From NCBI GenBank assembly GCA_947496605.1, contig CANMDF010000002.1, forward strand, positions 806,001-870,000: DNA of 64,000 nt. Reading direction: 5' to 3'. Positions 53,415 to 62,459 of the stretch are shown in pieces. The notes beneath the pieces were generated by a model. It saw only the letters and a list, made by a program, of their open reading frames with translations, made no database searches and had not been told where the DNA came from. Numbering within the stretch: the stretch's first letter is position 1; each line of letters opens with the position of its first letter. Source of the stretch: an uncultured Paracoccaceae bacterium. GTDB taxonomy: Bacteria; Pseudomonadota; Alphaproteobacteria; Rhodobacterales; Rhodobacteraceae. Both the position numbers and the translations under genes were made by a program.

Positions 53415-54011
53415 ATGATCAGGGCCCTTTGTTTGATGTGTGGCTTGTCCGGTGCGGCTGGCCTATCGCAATTCCCAGAATTTTCGCAGCAGTACATGCA
53501 GCGCCTTGGCGGCCAAGTAGATGAGTTGACGCGGCAGGTCGTTGATTTTGACCAAACCGCCTTGGCTGATGGCATGGGCCGCGAAGAGATGTTGCAGGCG
53601 ATGGCGCAGACACCGTTGGTAGCATCCCAAGAACCGATGTGGCGACGTACGTTTGCACGGCATGCGCGGCTCAGTGAAAACCTGATGATCCTGCGTGATG
53701 CGTCTCCGATGGAGCGCTTGGCGATGCCGCACCGTATGGCTGATCCAGCGACGGTGGAGGCGGTCTGGCGTGATTTTATACCCGCTATGCCGCTGAGCGC
53801 CGCTGGCGCTGTGGCCGCTGGTACGGGGTTTTTGGGTGGTTGGGCAGGTCTTGCTGTGATCATATCTGCGCTGCGGATGCCTTTCCGACGCGAAAGACCG
53901 GTCAAAGCACAGGTTTCAAAACGCAAAGAGCCAGCGATGAAGGGTGAGCCCCCCGTGAACCGTCCTGCATTGGTCAGTGCTGTTCCGCGGCTGGCGGGTG
54001 CGCGTCGTTAG
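53415..54011 (+). CDS. DUF2937 protein
   Basis: 198 residues. MIRALCLMCGLSGAAGLSQFPEFSQQYMQRLGGQVDELTRQVVDFDQTA is the diagnostic DUF2937 start. A second hydrophobic segment, LSAAGAVAAGTGFLGGWAGLAVIISALRMPF, lies near residue 140. The C-terminus is a basic tail of about 40 residues. Probably an inner-membrane protein of unknown function. Followed by repeat copy D. Confidence 0.85.
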   Translation: MIRALCLMCGLSGAAGLSQFPEFSQQYMQRLGGQVDELTRQVVDFDQTALADGMGREEMLQAMAQTPLVASQEPMWRRTFARHARLSENLMILRDASPMERLAMPHRMADPATVEAVWRDFIPAMPLSAAGAVAAGTGFLGGWAGLAVIISALRMPFRRERPVKAQVSKRKEPAMKGEPPVNRPALVSAVPRLAGARR

Positions 54012-54041
54012 CAGATGCTAAATTGTACTGATCGGGCAGGT

Positions 54042-54076
54042 GCCTCCGGCGGGAGTTTTTTTGGGCAAGATGATGA
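54042..54076 (+). repeat. Dispersed intergenic repeat, copy D (terminator-like)
   Basis: GCCTCCGGCGGGAGTTTTTTTGGGCAAGATGATGA. CTCC-GGC-GGAG-like hairpin followed by T7, suited to terminate the DUF2937 transcript. Same consensus as copies A-C. Confidence 0.78.
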
Positions 54077-54147
54077 TCAGGACCTGTGGGCCTTGACCAT
54101 TGCGCCCCCGCGCACCACGTTGCGCCACACCCCAAGCAGGAGCTTTT

Positions 54148-55413
54148 ATGGCCGAGGTTAGGACGACACGTCCCTTTGCAAAATTCGAGTGGATGATCGC
54201 GTGGCGTTATATTCGTGCCAAACGCGCTGAAGGCGGCGTGAGCGTGATGACGTGGATCAGTCTGATCGGTGTCACATTGGCGGTCTTTGCTTTAATTGCG
54301 ACGCTGGCTGTGCGGTCGGGGTTTCGCGCCGAATTCATTGACACGATTGCCGGAGCAAACGCCCATGTGACCGTTGTGATGCCGCGTTCTGTTATTGACG
54401 AATTTGAAGGTGTTGCCGAGAATATTCGCGCCGTGGAAGGTGTCCAGTCTGTTGCCCCTTTGGTGCGCGGGCAGGCGATGGCCTCGGGATCTGGTAGGAT
54501 TGGGCTGGCCGATATTTACGGGATTCGTTTAGAGGACCTCAAAGCCTCTGATGCGATTGTGCAAAGTGAACGTACGGTCGGTAATATTGATGATCTGCCC
54601 AATGGCATCGCGATTGGATCTGCGCTGGCGGAGAATCTAGGCCTTGGCATTGGTGACCGGATTGAGATCACGACCCGATCAGGCGCGGCCACGCCGATGG
54701 GTCAGGCGACCCGGCGCAACGCTTACGACGTAGTCTATATCTTTTCCACAGGGCGTTTTCAGATTGATGAAGTCCGCGCTTATCTACCCTTCGATGTGGC
54801 GCAGCTGATCTTTAACCGTGACGGTGTCGCAGACGAGCTTGAGATCAGGTTGGATGACCTCAATCAGTCTGAAGTGCTCAAGCAAGAGATTGCGAATGCC
54901 GCAGGTGCCGGCTTCTGGGCCTATAGCTGGCAAGACCGCGTTGGTCGTTTTCTAAGGGCGCTGACGATTGAAGATAATGTGATGTTTATCATCTTGTCGA
55001 TCCTCGTGTTGGTGGCGTCGATGAACATTATCAGTGGTTTGATTATGTTGGTGAAAAACAAGGGCCGAGATGTTGGGATATTGCGCACGATGGGTCTGAC
55101 AGAAGGGTCTATTTTGCGTATCTTCTTTATCTGTGGTGCAGGTATCGGCACGATTGGAACCGCGCTGGGCGTGATCCTTGGGTGCCTTTTCGCGATCTAT
55201 ATCGACACCATCTTTAGCTTTGTGAATTACGTTGCGGGTGGCGGTGTTTGGGATCCGTCCATCCGGGGTATCTACAATATTCCTGCTGAACTGCGCCTGA
55301 TCGACGTGATCAAAGCCATGTCTTTGTCACTGGGTCTGTCATGGATCATCACGATCTTTCCGGCACGCCGTGCCGCCCGCATGAATCCGGTCGAGGCGCT
55401 GCGCTATGAGTGA
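54148..55413 (+). CDS. lolC: Lipoprotein-releasing ABC transporter permease (LolC/LolE)
   Basis: 421 residues. N-terminal helix followed by a periplasmic domain and three more helices near the C-terminus. [55 protein letters not shown] and [65 protein letters not shown] are the LolC/E signatures. It helps release outer-membrane lipoproteins to LolA. The CAGGAG site sets start 54148. Overlaps lolD by 8 bp. A single permease gene is present, as in many alphaproteobacteria. Confidence 0.93.
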   Translation: MAEVRTTRPFAKFEWMIAWRYIRAKRAEGGVSVMTWISLIGVTLAVFALIATLAVRSGFRAEFIDTIAGANAHVTVVMPRSVIDEFEGVAENIRAVEGVQSVAPLVRGQAMASGSGRIGLADIYGIRLEDLKASDAIVQSERTVGNIDDLPNGIAIGSALAENLGLGIGDRIEITTRSGAATPMGQATRRNAYDVVYIFSTGRFQIDEVRAYLPFDVAQLIFNRDGVADELEIRLDDLNQSEVLKQEIANAAGAGFWAYSWQDRVGRFLRALTIEDNVMFIILSILVLVASMNIISGLIMLVKNKGRDVGILRTMGLTEGSILRIFFICGAGIGTIGTALGVILGCLFAIYIDTIFSFVNYVAGGGVWDPSIRGIYNIPAELRLIDVIKAMSLSLGLSWIITIFPARRAARMNPVEALRYE

Positions 55414-56089
55414 TTTTACCCTTCAGGTCGCAGATCTTGCCAAGTCATACAACGCAGGCAAACCGAACGAAGTCCGCGTGCTGCAAGGGGTGTCATTAGA
55501 CGTGAAACCGGGCGAGGTTGTTGCATTGGTCGCACCCTCTGGCGCTGGTAAATCAACATTGCTGCATATTGCGGGCTTGCTGGATACGCCTGACCAGGGA
55601 ACGGTTCAGATCGAAGGCACAGACATGACCCGTTTGTCTGATCGCAAAAGGACGGCTGTCAGGCGGTCTACTGTCGGGTTCATCTACCAATTTCATCATC
55701 TTTTGCCAGAGTTCACGGCGTTAGAGAACATCGTCCTGCCGCAGTTGGCGAACGGTGTGTCTGATCAAGCTGCAAAAGACCGCGCGATGTCTTTGCTGGA
55801 CCGCGTCGGGATAGGTCAGCGTGCATCGCATCGCCCTGCGGCGTTGTCTGGGGGCGAACAGCAGCGAGTTGCTTTCTGCCGAGCGTTAGCAAATGAACCA
55901 TCGTTGCTGTTGGCGGATGAGCCAACGGGTAATCTGGACCCTGATACATCTGACCGAGTATTTGATGCGTTGATGACGTTGGTGCGTGATACTGGCTTGG
56001 CGGCTGTGATTGCGACACATAATCTTGAACTGGCGGCCCGTATGGATCGCCAAGTGCGCCTGAATGGCGGCGTATTGGAGACGACATGA
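55406..56089 (+). CDS. lolD: Lipoprotein-releasing ABC transporter ATP-binding protein LolD
   Basis: 227 residues. Walker A is [18 protein letters not shown]; the Q-loop region [23 protein letters not shown] is LolD-typical. Signature motif [36 protein letters not shown] includes Walker B. It supplies ATP hydrolysis to the LolC-type permease. Overlaps the following dehydrogenase gene by 4 bp. Confidence 0.95.
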   Translation: MSDFTLQVADLAKSYNAGKPNEVRVLQGVSLDVKPGEVVALVAPSGAGKSTLLHIAGLLDTPDQGTVQIEGTDMTRLSDRKRTAVRRSTVGFIYQFHHLLPEFTALENIVLPQLANGVSDQAAKDRAMSLLDRVGIGQRASHRPAALSGGEQQRVAFCRALANEPSLLLADEPTGNLDPDTSDRVFDALMTLVRDTGLAAVIATHNLELAARMDRQVRLNGGVLETT

Positions 56090-57060
56090 AAGTACACATA
56101 ACCCAGATTGAAGCGCAAAGCCGTGCCGCACTTTTGGCGCATGGGGCTGGTGAAATGCAGGCCGCCGCTGTTGCCAAAGCGGTTGCACGCGCCGAAGCTT
56201 TAGGAAATGTGATTTGCGGTCTTTACTATCTGGAAAGCTATTGCACGCAGTTGCAATCGGGTCGGGTCAACGGGACCGTCACGCCTGAGGTCAGCCGCCC
56301 ACGCCCAGCAGCTGTGCTGGCAGATGCGAAATTTGGCTTTGCTCAACCTGCTTTTGCGGCCGCCTTGCCTGAAGCCGTTGCCGCTGCGCTTGAGAACGGT
56401 GTAGCGACCTTGGCCGTTGCACATGCGCATACCTGCACCTCACTTGGGTTTTTCACAGAACAGATTGCGGCTGCGGGGCTGATCGGGATTGGCATGACCA
56501 ATGCATCCCCCGTGGTGGCCCCTCCGGGTGGCAACAACCGTGTGATTGGTACGAACCCGATTGCGATGACTGTTCCGGGCGAAGATGCGCCTGTGATGCA
56601 TTTTGACTTTTCGACATCTGCGGTCGCCTTGGGCAAGATCACGATGGCGAAAGCCGCAGGTGAGACTATTCCCCTTGGCTGGGCCGTTGATCAGAACGGT
56701 GAACCAACAACTGATCCTGATGCAGCGCTGGGTGGCGCTTTGGTCAGCGCGGGCGGCTATAAGGGCTGGGGCTTTGGCCTGATGGTTGAACTTTTGGCCG
56801 CTGGCATGACCGGGTCGGTCAATTCCTTGGATGTGGCAGGCCTGAAGGTCGCCGAAGGCAAGCCACATGATTTGGGCCAGTTTTACATACTAATGGATCC
56901 GGGCACATATCATGCTGATTTTGGCGCACGGTTTGCGCGGGTGGCCGATGCGGTCGCAGAACAAGACGGTGCACGCATCCCCGGTGTAAACAGGCAAGCG
57001 ATGACAGAAGTTGATGTGCCTGATGCACTTTGGGAATTGGTTGGGAAACTGGCCGGATAA
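56086..57060 (+). CDS. Ldh-family (malate/L-lactate dehydrogenase-like) oxidoreductase
   Basis: 324 residues. Family motifs: [65 protein letters not shown] (NAD(P)-binding loop and active-site His) and [27 protein letters not shown]. The group includes ureidoglycolate, 2,3-diketogulonate and delta-1-piperideine-2-carboxylate/pyrroline-2-carboxylate reductases; substrate not resolvable. Linked to lolD by ATGA overlap, though the functions look unrelated. Confidence 0.88.
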   Translation: MKVHITQIEAQSRAALLAHGAGEMQAAAVAKAVARAEALGNVICGLYYLESYCTQLQSGRVNGTVTPEVSRPRPAAVLADAKFGFAQPAFAAALPEAVAAALENGVATLAVAHAHTCTSLGFFTEQIAAAGLIGIGMTNASPVVAPPGGNNRVIGTNPIAMTVPGEDAPVMHFDFSTSAVALGKITMAKAAGETIPLGWAVDQNGEPTTDPDAALGGALVSAGGYKGWGFGLMVELLAAGMTGSVNSLDVAGLKVAEGKPHDLGQFYILMDPGTYHADFGARFARVADAVAEQDGARIPGVNRQAMTEVDVPDALWELVGKLAG

Positions 57061-57146
57061 ATCGCGCAGTATCTCGCTGATATGATCCAGGTCATTGCCG
57101 GGTGTTCCTAAACTCCGCTACGCTTGTCCCAAAACAGGAGGCGAGA

Positions 57147-57530
57147 ATGCGGTATTGGATTGTTTTGGCAGCACTTGGGCTAGGGGCTTGTGTCGAAGAA
57201 CCCATCGATGGACGGACGGCCTATTTGGAAAATTGTGCCAGTTGCCATGGAGCAAGCGGGATGGGCGATGGGCCTGCTGCCCGTGGGCTGGCGGTAGTAC
57301 CCCCTGACCTCACTCAGATTGCGGCACGCAATGAGGGGGTCTTTCCGCGGAACCAAGTCATGAGCACGATTGACGGGTTGGACCGCGGTACGCATTTCAG
57401 TGCTGCCATGCCAGAATTTGGTGCGGGCGACTTGGGCGAAACGGTGATTGTCGAAGACCAAGGGCTGGGCACGCCTGTGCCGATGAAGCTGCTGGTTCTG
57501 ACAGAATACCTCGAAAGCATCCAACAGTAA
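57147..57530 (+). CDS. Class I c-type cytochrome lipoprotein
   Basis: 127 residues. Lipobox GLGAC (Cys15), then one haem-binding motif CASCHGASGMGDGPAARGL. A distal Met ligand candidate lies in SAAMPEF (about residue 87). The strong AGGAGG precedes ATG 57147; the ORF-track start (57102) has no signal. Anchored on the periplasmic side of a membrane; electron partner unknown. Confidence 0.92.
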   Translation: MRYWIVLAALGLGACVEEPIDGRTAYLENCASCHGASGMGDGPAARGLAVVPPDLTQIAARNEGVFPRNQVMSTIDGLDRGTHFSAAMPEFGAGDLGETVIVEDQGLGTPVPMKLLVLTEYLESIQQ

Positions 57531-57626
57531 CCAAAGCTGACATTCGCGTGAAATCAGCAGTTCAGAGGTTTCTGACAGGCCGTGGTGCGGTAGGGCTATG
57601 ACAAATAGCTCTTAAAGGATGCCATC

Positions 57627-58268
57627 ATGCGATTTCTTCTTTCTACCGTGCTTGCCCTGACAACGGCGATGAGCGCACAGGCTGGGCCTGTGAATTTTGC
57701 CAATGGATGGCAGGAACAGCGCCTGTCGCTGTTCAGTTCAAACGATTACAGTTTTGGCCAGAACCTTGGGCTCGTGTCTGAAGGGTCTGTGTCGATCGCT
57801 TGGTCCCGTGTGAACCGGGCCGAATGGGGCACGGACGGGGCGTCCTGGAACTGGACTGTTGAGCAATCGGTGCCCGCAACTGACCTTAGCATAAAGGGCG
57901 GGGATGACCGCAATATCTCGCTCTATTTTGTGTTTGTCCCTGAGGCCCTTGCCCCCGGCTTGGAAGGCGCGAACATCCGCAGTCTTTTGGGCAATGAAGA
58001 CGTACGCATCATGCAATACGCATGGGGGGGCAACCATGCGCGGGGGCAGGTGATCCGCTCGCCTTACGGTCCCAGCGGCCAGGGTGTGACGATTGCGCTG
58101 CGCCAAGCGGGCACCGGATCTTTCAGCGAAAGCGTTGATTTAGCTGCAGATTATGCCCGTGCCTTTGGTGGCGAAAAGGGTGCGCTGGTGGGGTTAGCGG
58201 TGTCGGGTGACAGCGATGATACCGATACAGTGATCCGTGCCGCGATTGGCGGCCTGACCCTGCGCTAA
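57627..58268 (+). CDS. Secreted DUF3047 protein
   Basis: 213 residues with a signal peptide (MRFLLSTVLALTTAMSAQA-G). NFANGWQEQRLSLFSSNDYSFGQNLGLVSEGSVSIAWSRV and LSIKGGDDRNISLYFVFVPEAL match DUF3047, a predicted jelly-roll fold. Function unknown. AAGGA precedes the start. Its stop overlaps the convergent DUF1194 stop by 4 bp. Confidence 0.82.
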   Translation: MRFLLSTVLALTTAMSAQAGPVNFANGWQEQRLSLFSSNDYSFGQNLGLVSEGSVSIAWSRVNRAEWGTDGASWNWTVEQSVPATDLSIKGGDDRNISLYFVFVPEALAPGLEGANIRSLLGNEDVRIMQYAWGGNHARGQVIRSPYGPSGQGVTIALRQAGTGSFSESVDLAADYARAFGGEKGALVGLAVSGDSDDTDTVIRAAIGGLTLR

Positions 58269-58972
58269 TCTGACAACAGGGCGATGGCGAGGGGGCTTTC
58301 CATCGTCACGCCTGCGATTTCCAAGATCAGCTTGCGGCGCACGGCGTCGGTGAACTCTGGCCCTGATTGGGCAGGCATGACGAAGGCGTTGGGCCCGCCG
58401 ATGATGTTCTGCTCATAGGCGGCGGGTAGATCGAAGTTCTGGAACGTCTCATTGCGCAGAATTGGCAGCGCGTTGATGGTGATGCCAGCGGCGACAACCT
58501 CATCCCTAGCCACGGTGATCGGCGGTCCATAGCTGTTGCCCATCGTGTCGCCGGAAAAGTCGATGACGCGGCGGAAGCCTCTGATATCATTACCTTCTAT
58601 CTGGTCTTTGCCATACAGCAACGCCGACCCGATGGCGTTACGCCCGGTGGCTTGGCGGGGTGGGCCGATCAGGGCCTCGGCGAAACGGGTCGCACTTTCC
58701 ATATCCGCGATGATGGTCCAATCGACGACCGTGGCTTGGGTCTGGGCCCACTCGACATAGGTGACCGCGATAGAGCCGTAGAGGGTGTTTTCGATGGCCG
58801 AAACCACCGCCGGATCGGTGATCGCGATGGCGTAGGATTGGCGTTGGAACAGCAATTCATCCGCGTCGATTGAGCCGGAGGCGTCGGCAAGAAGGACGAG
58901 TTCGAGGTCAGTTTCGACCTCTTGTGCGGCGAGGGGTGAGGCGAGGAAAAGGGCGAGGATGACGTGGCGCAT
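58265..58972 (-). CDS. DUF1194 secreted protein (VWA-like)
   Basis: 235 residues. Signal peptide MRHVILALFLASPLAA-Q, then VETDLELVLLADASGSIDADELLFQRQSY, a von Willebrand A fold with a MIDAS-like DxSxS. IDFSGDTMGN and the conserved end match DUF1194. Function unknown; probably periplasmic. The start 58972 gives the signal peptide; the ORF-track extension of 50 residues is unsupported. No clear ribosome-binding site. Confidence 0.82.
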   Translation of the reverse strand: MRHVILALFLASPLAAQEVETDLELVLLADASGSIDADELLFQRQSYAIAITDPAVVSAIENTLYGSIAVTYVEWAQTQATVVDWTIIADMESATRFAEALIGPPRQATGRNAIGSALLYGKDQIEGNDIRGFRRVIDFSGDTMGNSYGPPITVARDEVVAAGITINALPILRNETFQNFDLPAAYEQNIIGGPNAFVMPAQSGPEFTDAVRRKLILEIAGVTMESPLAIALLSD

Positions 58973-59020
58973 GAGAGAGAGATAGGGCGGATTTGGCGGC
59001 GGGAAAGGGGTGTATGGATT

Positions 59021-59053
59021 ACGTACAGATGCTGTACATATGTTGTACGTACA
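59021..59053. repeat. GTACA/TGTAC palindrome cluster
   Basis: ACGTACAG-ATG-CTGTACATATGT-TGTACGTACAG: GTACA (59023-59027) faces TGTAC (59033-59037), and TGTACGTACA (59044-59053) is a perfect 10-bp palindrome. Located between the AAA ATPase stop and the DUF1194 start. Operator-like in form. Confidence 0.6.
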
Positions 59054-59061
59054 GCGTGTGT

Positions 59062-59079
59062 GTCGGGGCAGGCCCCGAC
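59062..59079. repeat. GTCGGGGC-AG-GCCCCGAC hairpin
   Basis: An exact 8-bp inverted repeat with a 2-nt centre, 18 bp below the AAA ATPase stop. Resembles a GTCGGGGC...GCCCCGAC element seen often in Rhodobacterales intergenic DNA (recalled, not checked). No T run follows on the minus strand, so terminator function is doubtful. Confidence 0.6.
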
Positions 59080-59096
59080 CTACGGGGTCACAAAAA

Positions 59097-60371
59097 CTAT
59101 GTAGGAAAGCTTTCGTCGCCAAGCGGGACGTTCTCCCGCTCCGCCATTAACCTAACGTAACTCCTGAACATGGGGTCGACAAAGCTGTACCATCCAGACT
59201 TTCCCTTATGTAGGTAGTTCCTTTTGTGAAGGCTATTGAGCGCATTTCTCAAATCAATGGCGTTTTTCTTAGAAGTATCAAACCCGCTTCGATGAGGCCG
59301 ATTGTCCATGATTTTCTCATAGTCCGATACAATGTCCTTAAACTGTCGGTCTAGGTGCTGATTGTTGGCTGTGGCCCAAAGCAACTCAACGTATCTATCA
59401 GTTCCTTGCCTGATTGCTTTCTCATACGCAGACTTTAGGCGGGTAGCTGCCTGCTCAGCTGATCGGTGAATTCCTAACTTGTAAAGTTCATCGGAGATAT
59501 CGCTCTTCATGAAGTTTTCTTCGAATGCTGCGAGCAAGATGTTCTTTAGGATTAGGTGAGTAAAGCCAGCATAGCCAGACGAAATCTGGGCAATTCTTAT
59601 TTGTTGGCCTCTGTGGAAGGACACATCAAACTCTGCTTCGATGTCTGCAATTATTTCAATTACGGCCTCAAAAGACAATGGAGCTAGTTCTACCCCATAT
59701 ACATATCTTTCAACTGACTCATGTGCACCCAGCAGTCCATCTAAGTCTTTTGCAACGCCACAAAAGATGAACTGAACTCTGATATCGTCTACCGTCATTT
59801 GCTTAAGCAGGCTCGACAGCAACTCGAGAGTTTCTTGGTTTTCGAGCAAGTCAAACTCGTCTATTACGACTACCGGAAACTCGTTCGGAAAATTGCTATA
59901 TGAGAAAATCGTATTCAGCAGTGCGCTGGCCGCATTCACGTTTTCAATCATAACTTCATTCATCATGGCGGGCATGCCACCTTCAAAATTAAACCCAAAA
60001 CCTTCGAAGCTGGCCTTCAATTGTTTTTGGGATAGTGGCAACTTGTTCGCGTGAATTACCTTCACGAAAATGTCGTTCATCAGTTGGGAAAAAGATGTCG
60101 ATTTTCCGCACGAAATTGCTGCTGAGATTTTTACCAGTTCCTTGTGAACCTCGCAGGCGGTATGTCCTAAAGACGTTTTTCCAACACCACGAGGTCCCCA
60201 GATAAACGCTTGCGCACCACGCGTTTCAAAACAGTCCTGCATTTGCCTGAGGGGTTCGATCCGGCCCTTAAGTTGTGCAGGTAGCGATACGTTGCCACTT
60301 GGATGCAGGAAATGATCTAGTCGGTTCCGAAATTCACTACGATCAAGTGCATAGAAATTATTCTCTTTCAT
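59097..60371 (-). CDS. AAA ATPase with C-terminal winged-helix-like domain, probably acquired
   Basis: 424 residues. Walker A is FIWGPRGVGKTSLG (about 57-70) and Walker B is FPVVVIDEFDLLENQ (about 165-178), followed by a sensor-1-like region (IRVQFIFCGVAKDL). The C-terminal segment (ALNSLHKRNYLHKGKSGWYSFVDPMFRSYVRLM) looks like the winged helix that closes archaeal-type ATPase_2/ORC-like proteins. Base and codon use are visibly A+T-richer than both neighbours, a sign of transfer. TGAGGG seven bases upstream selects ATG 60371 (the ORF-track TTG start overlaps parE). Function unknown; no partner gene is beside it. Confidence 0.8.
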   Translation of the reverse strand: MKENNFYALDRSEFRNRLDHFLHPSGNVSLPAQLKGRIEPLRQMQDCFETRGAQAFIWGPRGVGKTSLGHTACEVHKELVKISAAISCGKSTSFSQLMNDIFVKVIHANKLPLSQKQLKASFEGFGFNFEGGMPAMMNEVMIENVNAASALLNTIFSYSNFPNEFPVVVIDEFDLLENQETLELLSSLLKQMTVDDIRVQFIFCGVAKDLDGLLGAHESVERYVYGVELAPLSFEAVIEIIADIEAEFDVSFHRGQQIRIAQISSGYAGFTHLILKNILLAAFEENFMKSDISDELYKLGIHRSAEQAATRLKSAYEKAIRQGTDRYVELLWATANNQHLDRQFKDIVSDYEKIMDNRPHRSGFDTSKKNAIDLRNALNSLHKRNYLHKGKSGWYSFVDPMFRSYVRLMAERENVPLGDESFPT

Positions 60372-60382
60372 CTGAAATACCC

Positions 60383-62341
60383 TCAAACATCCAACTCCTC
60401 CACAAACCGCGCGTTTTCTTGAATATACTGGAACCGCAGTTCGGGCTTTTTCCCCATCAGACGTTCTACCAAATCCGCCGTATCCCCCGGCTCATCATCT
60501 TGCACGGTGACGCGGATCAGTTTGCGTGTTGCCGGGTCCATTGTTGTTTCTTTCAGGTCCTTGGCGTCCATTTCGCCCAAGCCTTTGAACCGTTGCAGGT
60601 CGATTTTACCTTTGCCGCCCAAGCCCTTGGCCATCACCGCGTCTTTTTCCGCGTCGTCGGCCACATAGACCCGTTTGGCCCCTTGCGTCAGACGGTAGAG
60701 CGGTGGGCAGGCCAGATAGAGGTGCCCTTGGTCGATCAGCGGCCGCATTTGCGTGAAGAAGAAAGTCATCAACAAAGACGCGATATGTGCGCCGTCGACG
60801 TCGGCGTCGGTCATGATGATGATCTTGTCGTAGCGCAGGTCATCGACGTTGAATTTGGTGCCCATGCCAACGCCAAGTGCTTCGCAGAGGTCGTTGATTT
60901 CCGCGTTGGTGTTCAGCTTGGAAGACGCAGCGCCGAGCACGTTGAGGATTTTACCTTTGAGCGGCAGAAGCGCTTGGGTTTTCCGGTCGCGCGCGCCTTT
61001 GCCGGAGCCACCCGCAGAGTCGCCCTCGACGATGAATAGCTCGGTCCCGACCCGGTCTTTGGATGTGCAATCGGTCAGCTTGCCGGGCAGGCGCAGTTTT
61101 TTGGTCGCAGACTTGCGTGCGGTTTCTTTTTCCTGACGGCGGCGCAGCCGTTCTTCGGCCCGTAGCACAAGGAAATCAAGGATCGCGCCTGCAGATTTCG
61201 TGTCATTGGCCAGCCAGTTGTCAAAGTGGTCGCGTACAGCGCCTTCGGTCATTTTGGCAGCCGCTTCGGTCGATAGCCGGTCTTTGGTTTGCCCCACAAA
61301 GGCAGGATCACGGATAAAGCAGGACACCAGCGCACAGCCCCCCGACATCAAATCGTCGCGGGTGATTTGGCCTGCCTTTTTGTTGCCCGACAGTTCGCCA
61401 TACGCCTTGATGCCCTTCAGGATCGCCGCCCAAAAGCCGCTGACATGCGTGCCACCTTCGGGCGTGGGCACGGTGTTACAGTAGGATTGAATGAACCCAT
61501 CGCGCACAGGCGTCCAGTTGATCGCCCATTCGACCTTGCCGGGCTCGCCGAACTTTTCATTGAAATCAACCGTGCCCGCGAAGGGTTTGTCGGCGTAGGT
61601 TGTGGCCGTACCCAGCGTTTCTTTGAGGTAGTCGGACAGGCCGCCGGGGAAGTGGAATGTGGCCTCGGTCGGGGTCTCATTGTCGTCGATCTCAGACTTC
61701 CAGCGAATTTCGACGCCGGAAAAGAGATAAGCCTTGGATCGGATCGATTTGAACAGACGTGCCGGCTTGAACCGGTGGGTGCCAAAGATTTCGGCGTCCG
61801 CGTGGAAGGTAAACGTCGTGCCCCGCCGGTTCGGGGCGCTGCCCACCTTTTCGACCGGACCCAAAGGGATGCCGCGCGAAAAGCGTTGTTCGTAGATTTC
61901 CTTGTTGCGGGCGACTTGCACCACAAGGCTGTCGGACAGCGCGTTGACCACTGATGCGCCAACACCGTGCAGACCGCCGGAGGTTTGATAGGCTTTGCCG
62001 CTGAACTTGCCGCCTGCGTGCAGCGTGCAGAGGATGACCTCGAGTGCGGATTTATCAGGGAACTTTGGGTGTGGGTCGATGGGGATGCCGCGCCCGTTGT
62101 CTTTGATGGTCACCGAGTAGTCGGCGTGCAGTTCCACCTCGATCCGGTTGGCGTGCCCTGCGACGGCTTCGTCCATCGAGTTGTCCAGCACTTCGGCCAC
62201 AAGGTGGTGTAGTGCCCGTTCATCCGTGCCGCCGATATACATGCCGGGGCGTTTGCGCACGGGTTCCAGCCCCTCGAGCACTTCAATGCTGTCGGCGTTG
62301 TAGTCGTCGGGGGTGCCCCCGGAAAGAAGGTCATTGGCCAT
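60383..62341 (-). CDS. parE: DNA topoisomerase IV subunit B
   Basis: 652 residues. GHKL ATPase: YNADSIEVLEGLEPVRKRPGMYIGGTDERALHHLVAEVLDNSMDEAVAGHA, KDNGRGIPIDPHPKFP and HAGGKFSGKAYQTSGGLHGVGASVVNALS. TOPRIM domain: FIVEGDSAGGSGKGARDRKTQALLPLKGKILNV and IIIMTDADVDGAHIASLLMTFFF. Decatenates replicated chromosomes with ParC. MANDLLSG at 62341 matches ParE starts; the ORF-track call is 19 residues longer. Its stop overlaps the ribosome-binding site of the AAA gene. Confidence 0.95.
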   Translation of the reverse strand: MANDLLSGGTPDDYNADSIEVLEGLEPVRKRPGMYIGGTDERALHHLVAEVLDNSMDEAVAGHANRIEVELHADYSVTIKDNGRGIPIDPHPKFPDKSALEVILCTLHAGGKFSGKAYQTSGGLHGVGASVVNALSDSLVVQVARNKEIYEQRFSRGIPLGPVEKVGSAPNRRGTTFTFHADAEIFGTHRFKPARLFKSIRSKAYLFSGVEIRWKSEIDDNETPTEATFHFPGGLSDYLKETLGTATTYADKPFAGTVDFNEKFGEPGKVEWAINWTPVRDGFIQSYCNTVPTPEGGTHVSGFWAAILKGIKAYGELSGNKKAGQITRDDLMSGGCALVSCFIRDPAFVGQTKDRLSTEAAAKMTEGAVRDHFDNWLANDTKSAGAILDFLVLRAEERLRRRQEKETARKSATKKLRLPGKLTDCTSKDRVGTELFIVEGDSAGGSGKGARDRKTQALLPLKGKILNVLGAASSKLNTNAEINDLCEALGVGMGTKFNVDDLRYDKIIIMTDADVDGAHIASLLMTFFFTQMRPLIDQGHLYLACPPLYRLTQGAKRVYVADDAEKDAVMAKGLGGKGKIDLQRFKGLGEMDAKDLKETTMDPATRKLIRVTVQDDEPGDTADLVERLMGKKPELRFQYIQENARFVEELDV

Positions 62342-62459
62342 GATACTGCTACTTCTTAGTGTTTTCATCATCATGGCAGGCCCTTGGACAAGGGGCAATC
62401 GCGAATGCTTGCGGTCTGTGTTGGGCAGGCTAGTTTAAGGCCAAACAAAGGGGATGATG

